From Rhyacophila brunnea (taxonomy: Eukaryota > Arthropoda > Insecta > Trichoptera > Rhyacophilidae), in contig JAGYXB010000557.1 of the NCBI GenBank assembly GCA_022495005.1, positions 124,001 to 188,000 on the forward strand: a DNA stretch of 64,000 nt. Direction: 5' to 3'. The first letter of the stretch is position 1. Every line of letters begins with the position of its first letter. The position numbers and the translations under genes were made by a program. Below are positions 56,201 through 64,000 of the stretch, in pieces. The notes under the pieces are model-generated. The model made no database searches and was not told the origin of the DNA. It was given only the letters and a program-made list of their open reading frames with translations.

Positions 56201-58153
56201 ATATATTGTAGTCATCGTCTCAAATAAAATTCATGGCACTGTAATCTATTCAAATGAGAAATGTTCATGTTTAAAAACTATCCACATTTAAATATAAAGC
56301 AATGATAGTGTAATGTAAAAAAAACACATTATTAAATAAAACATCCATATTTAAAGCTTATTATATATTATGCTGTAAACGAAGAAAAATAAAAAAAGGG
56401 TTTACTTAAAATCGTTTAAGACATTGTGTACATTTTCCATATCCAAAATATTGAATCCGGAGTACTTATCCAACAACTATGAAAGTAAAATAATCACTGA
56501 CATTAAAAAATAGTATAAATTATTAATTGAGTTAGCATTTACTTGGTAGAATTCCATTTTACAAGAAATGAAAATATAATTAATATTAAATTCTACAGGT
56601 TTTTTTTAAAAAGGTTTGTCGATAGCTATTTCGGTTGTGATAATGGTGTTACAACCGAAATAGCTATCGACAAACCTTTTAAAAAAAAACCTGTAGAATT
56701 TAATATTAATTATATTTTCATTTCTAGTATAAATTACTTATTCACTTTTTAAATTTTTTGTCATTTTAAATTTTGTATCTTATCTCTCTGCAAACTCTAT
56801 AAGTATTTCGTCGGTACACGATAAATAACGCAATAATATTATGAATACGTGTGACTCTTTTTGAATACTTCGATCTTACAGTACATTGAATGTGATCCAA
56901 TGGTATTTGTATCTTTGTCTGATAATATTGATTATGATGATTATTGAATAATGAGATGACTACTATAAAGCGAATTGCATAAATTGCAATATAAGTAATA
57001 ATAAAGTTTTTCTTTTGAGCTCAATTTTTAACAAATCGTATTTTTGTAGTTTCAGAAAAACAATACAAGTGTTTGAAATTGGAATATAAAATGTGAACTT
57101 ACCGATAAAATGGCTTACGATTTATTTTATACAATATGTGTTTGATCCAGTAACCCAACGGGTTCGGCGAATAGTAACAATAATGCATCGTTAACGATTT
57201 TAAATGATTTAAGAATGTAGCACTCGTTATTAAATATTATTATACACCACCATAGTCGATCCTCAGATGATCATATGGGCCACCACTAGGATTGGAGGGT
57301 AAGTATATCGAGAGTTTTTTTTTGTTTTCACGAGAAATTATTGTCACCTTTTCTACCTATGAGGTCGATACTATGGATCCAAACACATATTGAAAAAACA
57401 ACATTTGTGAATTTGCCAGGTTCTAAATTCGTTCTTGGGACCCATGATATTATAAGCTAACACGTACCAATCGGCCGTCGTGAGCGCTTTTCTTCCTTAC
57501 TTTTTATTTTATCCAGTTTTAAATGATTGCAATAAACGCTAAACTCAACTATAGAGTTAGAAACCGATTAGAAATTACTTCTTTTTGTATTTATAATATA
57601 TTTTATATTTTTTGAACCATTTTTTAAATAATATATACATATCATATAATATATACCTATAAATTATATATTATATAATTATGTCGTGTGCTTATTTTAA
57701 TTTGATATGATAATGTTTGTATTAAATTGCCATAAAGACATTCGAAAACATAATTAAAATTAATTTAATTTAATTAATGGGTTTTATAGCCTGAAACAGC
57801 AGACAACGTAATTGACACAGTTAAAATCCAATTAACAAAAATAATTTTGTTTCAAAAACAATACAATGGAGTTCCACCACATAAACGCCAGTCAGTTAAT
57901 AGAACGTTCTTTAATTTGTAAAATATTCAACGCTTTGGTTTTTAGAACGCAGTTATGGTAACTTCACTTTGGGGTTTAATGTTCAACGATAAAGGGGAGC
58001 TTATCGTTCCCAATGTTCATGAGAATCGAAAATAGAATGAGAAAATATATTATCAAAAGGAGGTAAATTCAAATATCAGGTATTACCGAACGCCGAAGGA
58101 AAGAAAGCACAAAGAAATATGAAATAAAGACGAGGAGGAGCCTTTGAAATCAT
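44263..58153 (-). CDS. Trypsin-like serine protease, gene A (six exons, 259 aa)
   Basis: Secreted S1-family endopeptidase. Exons: 58087-58153, 56056-56117, 53641-53871, 49951-50064, 45083-45232, 44263-44418; all GT...AG, phases 1,0,0,0,0 as in gene B, with identical lengths for exons 2-5; stop TAA. Residues 1-22 are a signal peptide (MISKAPP, then a hydrophobic core to FPSAF). A short pro-segment GTRQGR precedes IVGG at 29. Triad: His69 (TAAHC), Asp115 (NDNDVALM), Ser211 (DSGGP). Asp205 (residue 189 equivalent) predicts Lys/Arg specificity. Six cysteines are present. Gly193 is replaced by Leu209. One NVT sequon. A TATATAA lies about 50 nt above the ATG. The introns hold several transposons but every splice site is intact, so the gene looks functional. 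Confidence 0.9.
45352..46035. mobile_element. hAT-like MITE in gene A intron 4
   Basis: The left end CAGGGTTTAAATCCCGGGAT and the right end, read inverted as CTAGGGTTTTTAATACCGGGAT, resemble each other and the CAGGG ends of hAT elements. No clear 8-bp duplication is visible. The interior is AT-rich and non-coding. Confidence 0.5.
46370..46850 (+). repeat. Dispersed repeat, family R5, copy 1
   Basis: The inverted partner of 55320-55745. Shared blocks include TCTGTTGAATCATATAA, TGATTTCCATAGTAACGCACGT, TAATTTAGTTGCTAGGACC, AAAAGAATGCATTG and ATGTCTAGCTAGTCGGGAAG. Both copies lie in introns of gene A, in opposite orientations. Confidence 0.75.
49271..49502. repeat. Foldback element in gene A intron 4
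   Basis: Arms beginning GCGGCTAT pair with ATAGCCGC at the other end. Inside them, GTTTATTATATTTATGTATT and AACTGTCAAAA match TTTTGACAG and ATACATAAATATGATAAAC inverted. The left flank (49135-49270) resembles 11093-11262. Confidence 0.7.
50172..50412 (+). repeat. tRNA-like unit with family upstream block
   Basis: TTCTTTTATTCAACGAATAA and CACAAGAT (50172-50202) and AATTTGTCGCAATTA (about 50309) match the DNA before the cloverleaf at 18274. The tRNA-like part (50329-50405) has acceptor CACCTTG/CGGGGTG, an A-box start TAGCATAGAAG and a B-box arm GCAGGG/CCCTGC, then a run of seven T. The anticodon arm is poor. It lies between exons 3 and 4 of gene A, just beyond the exon 4 acceptor. Confidence 0.6.
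52864..53604. mobile_element. DNA transposon relic with about 130-bp inverted repeats
   Basis: Ends GCGCCTGTATATAACG and, inverted, GCGCCTGTACACATGC. Similarity continues through GTCGG, GACAATAAC and TTTACACGTAAAAGTGCTG, then ACTATCTCTCCAA to about 52990 and 53475. Length is 741 bp with no transposase. The right end lies only about 37 bp from the splice donor of gene A exon 3. The target duplication is not clear. Confidence 0.75.
55320..55745 (-). repeat. Dispersed repeat, family R5, copy 2
   Basis: The reverse-orientation partner of 46370-46850, inside intron 2 of gene A. Shared blocks include CTTCCCGACTAGCTAGACAT and ACGTGCGTTACTATGGAAAT. Confidence 0.75.
56565..56724. mobile_element. Near-perfect 74-bp-arm foldback
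   Basis: Left arm 56565-56638 and right arm 56651-56724 are inverted repeats with a single mismatch, in the T/A run. The 12-nt loop is GATAATGGTGTT. Outer flank GTTAGCATTTACTTGG...TTCCATTTTACAA matches the region beside the hairpin at 22218-22265. Lies in intron 1 of gene A. The near identity of the arms implies a young insertion or conversion between arms. Confidence 0.85.
57252..57420. repeat. Dispersed repeat, family R4, copy 2
   Basis: Matches 38707-38880 in the same orientation, inside intron 1 of gene A. Confidence 0.6.
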
Positions 58154-58200
58154 ATTGATTTATTACACGACACTATTTCAATTCGATGAAAACTCCGAAC

Positions 58201-58207
58201 TTATATA
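58201..58207 (-). promoter_or_regulatory. Probable TATA box of gene A
   Basis: TATATAA on the minus strand, 48-54 nt above the gene A start codon. Transcription would begin about 20-25 nt before the ATG, a normal short leader for a secreted insect protease. Confidence 0.5.
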
Positions 58208-60999
58208 TTATTCATCTTGTAGCGTAAACTTTATTATCAAATAATAATCAAATTCCATCTCAATTTTGTTAATTACTTTAACCATATTATCGATAAACTA
58301 AGTTATTTTTATTTTTAGACGTCGTCATTGTTGAACAATAATAATATAATTATTATAGATAATAAATGAATATCGAGTAGTCATGCTGAAACTTCAACTT
58401 TCTATGTAGATTTCGTCCATTTATTGTATATATTTATTGTCTAATGCGCAAGGTGCTGGGTAGTTTCCGGACTCGTTTCCCAGTGACGTCACAATGCATC
58501 TAAGCACAGCCATCTTTAGATTAATAAAGCATGAGCATAACTTTTTGCACAAGCAACGAGTGATCCACTTTCAGCTGTCAAAATCAGATCCCAGATTGCT
58601 TGACATAATTGATCCGCCCTTTCTCGTTTCAAATTGAATTATAAAAAAATCTCAGACAAAAATATATTAGCTATCAGTGTTATTAATAAATAATATACAT
58701 TACTGTCATTCATCAGCTGTCAAAGTCAGACTAGTCATTCACACAAAACCTGTGGTAATATCGATTTACAAAAAATATGTAGCATTGATCTATGCATTAC
58801 ATTTGTAGAAGTTGTGTTAATTAATGTTAATAAATTTATCATGTATCTTATCTATTCAAACAATTAAAACACGACAGACGCGTCAGTATGAGCACTCTAT
58901 AGAACAATGGCAGGGAATGGCAGTCCACACATAGACAACAATGGGAGGGGTGGAAAAAGTAGGACCAGTCGTTGTGAATGTATCGGCTTTCTACTTGTGT
59001 CGGCAGTGATCTAAGTCATTTTCTCAATTTCCGGGTGTTCCTTCTTTCACTACTACTATGTCACAGATTGTTTTGTTTCCAATTTTTTAGTTACATGCAA
59101 TATATTTTTTTAAATCAATACAATAATATTATGTAGTACTAATTTCACTTCGTTTAATAATGATAAAAACCAGTTTGCATTGTCAACAATATACAATAAT
59201 AGAGTGCTGTTATTTAGGCATAACCTGATAACTTTTTTTTTGGTAATATTAATTTAAGAGTAAAACTTGGGTCACTATAGTATTATCTTCCATTTAGAAA
59301 TGCCCCGCTTTGGTAAACCCTTAAACGCTATGGTAATGATATGATGATATATGAATAAACACAGCGGTTAGTTTGGTCAAAACATGACCAAAGACTTTAT
59401 CATAGTTTGATCAGTGATCACTGATAAGTGACATTATTTACCAAATTACGAGTAGTGAAATAATTGACAATCTAATTATTGTCATATCCTTTTTCAGTTG
59501 TTTATTTAAAAATGTTAGAGAAAAAAATGAACCGAAATTTATTTGGACAATTCAAAGCTTAAAATTGCTCTCCAGTAAATTTAACATTTTGCAGTTAACA
59601 TTTTATGCCCAAACACAAACGAAATATTTATATTAACAAATTTTAAAAGGCGAAATTATTTATTGAATATATGAACAATAAGGAAATAAAATTCTAAGTA
59701 ACACCCTGTTCAAAAATAAATTAATAAAATTTACCTAGCTATTTAGATAACATTATTATAATTGTATTTATGTACTTAAGCTGCATAAGGTGAGTATGAG
59801 TTCTTACTAATGATTAGTTATGCTGAATTCAATAAATCATCACGAATTAGACGTAAAATTATTGAATAATTCGATACTGAAAATTATCAATGCCAATGTA
59901 CCGAAGTATCGGTCAAAAAGTATTGATAGGTACTGAAAAATATCTATACTTTTTTGACTACCCTGGGTGTAATAATATATTTGTATTATTACAAATTTAA
60001 AGACCGTTATACTAAATGTGTCGACTGTAAAATGGCAAAAGGATTTAACGGTAAGTTAATTAAAAAATAAGTTTTATTTAATAATAATACTGTACACGAC
60101 TAAATACACCTCAGAGTAATAATATAAAGAGAGTGCGTATTGTTCAGCTATATGAAATCGTGTTTCTTGCATATAACGCACAGTAGAAGCTCAATTTTAT
60201 TATTATTAATTTATTTATGAAACGTTATACCATCATGTTACTTTTCAGTATAGCTACTAAATTTAAACACAACATAGTTAACCATATTTTCTACTAAATT
60301 AACTAAAAATAATTATCACTAACTTTATATTTAACACAAACATATTTATATTTAACACATTTCAGCAACACGTGCTCGCAGTTTTTGAATGAATAGAGTC
60401 ATTCTAACTATATTTACCAGCGACGTGTAAAAAATATTTAATTCAGCCGTATAAATTCTATTTTACTCTAACGCATATTGCGCAGAATATAAGCGTGCTG
60501 AATGCTTTATGACTCGCACTTATGGTTCGTTTTTGTCCAGGCCTTGAAATACACGTTGTATCCAAATGATATAAGCTGCAAATACCGAATTATTATCTAA
60601 ACTAAGATTGTATTATTTTAAACGAAGGATATGAAGTGGTCGTCATGATGATGATGATGATGAAGTGGGAAATAAGATTTAACAAAATTTTTATTGGTTT
60701 TTCTTTAATTACTTCAATACTTAATATAAAGTTGGAAAAGTAAAACACCACAATAAATTATTAATAAATCATGCACTTCAAGTTTATAACTATTTTATAT
60801 ATTAATTTTGACATAAACCATAACAAAATGTTTTGTGCTTCGTCGAAAATTTTAATAGTGTGAGTTAAGTCCTTTTGCCTTTTTAAAAGTCGATATATAT
60901 ATTTAAATACCGACTTACACACAAAACAGTGATGATGGAATATGCATTCGAGTAGTCTAATGTAGTTGCACCATCTGTTGAAAATGGTGCTGCCTCATG
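58208..60999. other. Intergenic DNA between genes A and D
   Basis: No gene seen. CAGCTGTCAAAxTCAGA occurs twice (near 58573 and 58716). A 16-bp perfect palindrome, ATCAGTGATCACTGAT, lies at 59410-59425 and an (ATG)n microsatellite at 60644-60665. The upstream control region of gene A and the 3' end of gene D must lie at the two edges. Confidence 0.4.
60644..60665. repeat. (ATG)n microsatellite
   Basis: About seven ATG units in tandem. It could be the tail of a lost non-LTR insertion. Confidence 0.8.
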
Positions 61000-63900
61000 T
61001 CATAATGATGTCTTATTTAGAATCCAGCGTCTGAAAAAGCTAACGCTAGAGTACACTCCAGGATTAGATGGTCGTGCGCATCCTCGTCCCCAGGAGATCA
61101 GTCCCACCAGGCATTCTTGAAACACCAGCGGTCCACCGGAATCAGACTAACAAAATTCAAACACGGTTATTAATTATTATTATACTTACTAAAACAGAGA
61201 ATTATGTCGTATTTTAAAATATTGCCCGATGAGTTTGTCCGATAAAACATTAATAAGCTTTTTCATTTTGTTTTGTGTGAATATTTTCCCCATAAAACGT
61301 TTTGAAAATGAAGGTACCTCGCGCTCAAACAGGGTTATGGAGTAAGTAATAGGTTCCCATAAAAATTTAAACGCAGGAAAACACGGAAAAAACTTGTAAA
61401 GGAAGGTATAAAAACGGAAATATTTTACCGCATGATCAAAATATGACTATCTACCATTTTAATGAAAAAAAGTGAATATTACCTTTTATACATACCAATT
61501 ATAATGTACTTAATACATAATGTCTGTATTAAAACGCACAGTATATTATTCTTTGTAACTTTGTAATATGCTAAGTATTAAAGGGTTATATGCATAGTCC
61601 TAAGTATGTAAATAGGTGAGCTTATACGTTATTCGACTTTGGATCCGCCTACGAGATAACTGTTCTGGTATGTAACTACTCTACGATGGGCGATAAATTC
61701 AGGTGAATTAGCTAAAGTAAATATAAACTGAAAATGCGTAATTTTAAAACATCTCAGGCATATTCCCACTAGCAAAAAATATTACACCCAACGGGACTTG
61801 AAACTGTAACCACTGGATTCGCGCCAGTGTGATTTTACAGTTAAGGTAAGGGCATCCTACTTATTTTGGAAAAAAATAATAAGTAGTTCTCACATGAAAT
61901 GCTTATCAAATTGCATTATAATATGTTTGATATATAAAATTAATGTTACATTCTCAAATCTACGAAAGAGTTTAGTAAATATATACGTATATCATGATTG
62001 CATTGATATGATCTTACTTGGCAGGCATCCTTTTTTCCTTCGATATATCCTGCACAAATCATCCTTTTTGTTACATTTCTATAGTCTTTATACAATTCGC
62101 GGCAAAGCGACCAGTCGACAATAGGTACAAATGCCCTTTGTAAGTTGATTGATAGAGGACCTTCTTCCTAAAAATATATATAAATCTACACAGTTAATTT
62201 ATTATAAGCAATTTTAAATCCCATATACTATTACGAATATACGAAATATAAAATTGTTGTCATTTTTATATTTGAATAGTAGTTAAATAAATATGTAAGA
62301 ATTGTTTTTGGTTTTATGATTTTAATGCTATCATACATGTCGGTCACTCACAATTATTTTTTTTTACAAATGATAAATTCAAGACGTTTTCAACATGTGA
62401 AAAATATAAATATGTAACAGTATTAACAATATTTATAAGTACAAAAAAGTGTAATTAAAAGAGTAAACAGAAGTATCATAAGAAATATCTACATGGAAGT
62501 ACTCCGAATGAGCTAAGTATATTCTATTTTAGACATCTAACTAAACTTATCCTCACGTAAAAAGAATATATCGATATCCGAAGCAATTTTGTCTAATATA
62601 GTTATTATCCTCTTAATTGGCATTACCAATAACAAGTTAGTTCTGCACTTTGGAAGAAAAAACAACTTACTGATGCTCCCGGTTTCTAAGATAGTATCAG
62701 AGACACACAGGTTAATACCAAAAAGAATGGCAGATTTTCTGTTTAGAGAAGTTGGAACAAAATACTTTATTAAATATATATTTCCGCTTAGACTATAACA
62801 TATAAGCATGCATAATAGAAAGTCAGCTATATGGATAAGGTACTCAAAAGAGCTTGGACTACTTATCAGGGCTCGAAATGGACCGGAGGGGCGTTCTGGT
62901 TCATGAAATCTCCAAAATTATCGCTCCATCTCGTGGAAAAAATAATTTGACCATTTGAGCTAGGTAGGCCATATTACAAAAAATATAATACATTTTTTTT
63001 AATAAAATTATTGAGCGCTCTGATTGGTAAAAGTTTCCATTTCAAGCGCTGCTGCTAAGACTTGCACACTAGAGGGAGTTTTTTGAACTGTATGTTACTA
63101 CTCGTACAATTTATGACGATGCCATCATTATTTTAATGTTTGGATTTGGTTCATTACGTTCTACGTATATTTCTTTATATTTTTTTGTGTTTTTTTATGT
63201 AAATGCTCAAAGTAATGATGGTTATTTCTATAAAAAAGTGTCCTATTGAAAATCTGTTTTTATGGCAGTGCAGTCCTGGCAAATAAAGCTCAGATCACAA
63301 AAGTGTGATTTTGGTATGGATGAATTTGTGAAATAACTTGCAAACAGTTATATAAATTAATCTCATTTTCATAAATTAAGGTATATAATACAAGAACATT
63401 CATTTATATATTAGGTTATACCAGATTTAGAAAAAAAAATTATGTGGCTAAATAATATGTAAACTGTATACAATTTTAAATTTAAATGAAAATATCTTGT
63501 GAATAAATTATTGGAAACTTTTGAATGATTTAATATACCAGAAGCAAATGTAACACTATCTCATATGACTATAATATATAACTTTGTTACTCTTGATTCC
63601 AATAGGCGCAATTAAAACATTTAAGCATTAACTTATCACTAAACAAATATCTAAATGTATAATAATATTTATTAATTATTTACTCATATTACACACGAGA
63701 TTTTGCGTCATTAAATAAAATAATTAATAATTTATTGTTAATGAATGATATTAAATACAGTATTTACTATTAATTGATACTAACGGTTAATAATAAGTAA
63801 CGTACATATTGTAACTAATTTAAATTAAATTATATCTAAGTAAGATAACGTGACTTATTTAATCTCATGTAATATATATTATATATTCATCTCAAGTAAA

Positions 63901-64000
63901 TATACGTTCATTATATTGAATATTTTATAAGTATGCTCGACTTAGCTACCTTACCGATATGTATCCCCAGCCGATCACCGATGCCATAGTTCCGTTTCTG
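61000..64000 (-). CDS. Trypsin-like serine protease, gene D (3' part)
   Basis: Three exons are visible, and the gene continues past the right edge. Exon at 63955-64000 (partial) ends [11 protein letters not shown]; 62018-62167 (50 codons) reads [10 protein letters not shown]...MICAG...KDACQ; 61000-61146 (49 codons, stop TGA) reads SDSGGPLVF...[11 protein letters not shown]. All junctions are phase 0 GT...AG and match genes A and B in position. The Asp before Ala-Cys (residue 189) and the active-site Ser are present. The oxyanion position 193 is Ser instead of Gly. The His and Asp of the triad lie outside the window. The last exon carries an extra cysteine (QECLVG). Sequence divergence from A and B marks an older duplication. 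Confidence 0.85.
61797..61862 (-). repeat. Degenerate tRNA-like sequence in gene D intron
   Basis: The minus strand has the anticodon arm ACTGG/CCAGT with loop CGCGAAT, close to the ATTGG/CCAAT, CGCGACA arm of the unit at 18274, then a B-box-like TTTCAAGTCCC. Other stems do not pair. Probably the same repeat family, decayed. Confidence 0.4.
62867..63051. mobile_element. Small hAT-type MITE
   Basis: Ends CAGGGCTCGAAATGGA and, inverted, CAGCGCTTGAAATGGA. Flanks CTACTTAT and CTGCTAAG agree at 5 of 8 positions, so a decayed target duplication is possible. Part of a related copy is at 38893-39005. Lies in an intron of gene D. Confidence 0.6.

Noticed and set aside
57123..57189. Minus-strand ATG frame ending at a GTAAGT donor, considered as gene A exon 1
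   Set aside because: It leaves the wrong phase for exon 2 and encodes no hydrophobic leader.
59410..59425. Perfect palindrome ATCAGTGATCACTGAT as an operator
   Set aside because: Isolated, far from any gene start, and short palindromes of this size occur by chance in a 64-kb window.

Overview
This is eukaryotic, AT-rich insect nuclear DNA, most likely from a moth or butterfly. The grounds are spliced trypsin-like protease genes with GT/AG introns, plus an insect-type transposon load: short Helitrons with TC and CTAG ends, a mariner, hAT elements with 8-bp target duplications, non-LTR 3' remnants ending in GAT or GAA repeats, and tRNA-like SINE heads. Species and order are inferred; no diagnostic host gene fixes them.

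The host genes form a tandem cluster of secreted S1 (chymotrypsin-fold) serine proteases, all on the minus strand. From right to left they are: gene D (61000 to beyond 64000, last two exons plus part of a third); gene A (44263-58153, six exons, 259 aa, complete); gene B (30262-41426, six exons, 257 aa, complete); and pseudogene C (20455-22493, decayed exons 3 and 4, with a surviving gene-B-like upstream region at 26110-26540). I assembled A and B exon by exon. They share exon lengths (62, 231, 114 and 150 nt for exons 2-5), intron phases (1,0,0,0,0), the His-Asp-Ser triad, six cysteines and a trypsin-type Asp189. All three readable genes replace the normally invariant oxyanion-hole Gly193: Leu in A and B, Ser in D.

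Layout: 1-20 kb is repeat-rich intergenic DNA with two sibling Helitrons (832-2705, 15071-16942), a degenerate hAT with an exact target duplication (4310-5633), two related short hAT elements (8247-8671, 19360-19760), non-LTR remnants (3920-4309, 17041-17505) and tRNA-like units. Pseudogene C lies at 20-27 kb, with a foldback that itself hosts a nested hAT-type element (23012-23970) and a mariner (24164-25466) whose transposase carries a one-base frameshift and a D-to-N change in the catalytic triad. Gene B fills 30-41.4 kb. A 1.38-kb near-perfect foldback (42333-43713) separates it from gene A (44-58 kb), whose introns hold several inverted-repeat elements. The stretch 58-61 kb is intergenic, and gene D begins at the right edge.

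The proteases probably act outside the cell, in the gut or as a secreted cascade. They are made as short zymogens cleaved after Arg before IVGG. Everything else in the window looks like mobile DNA or its debris.
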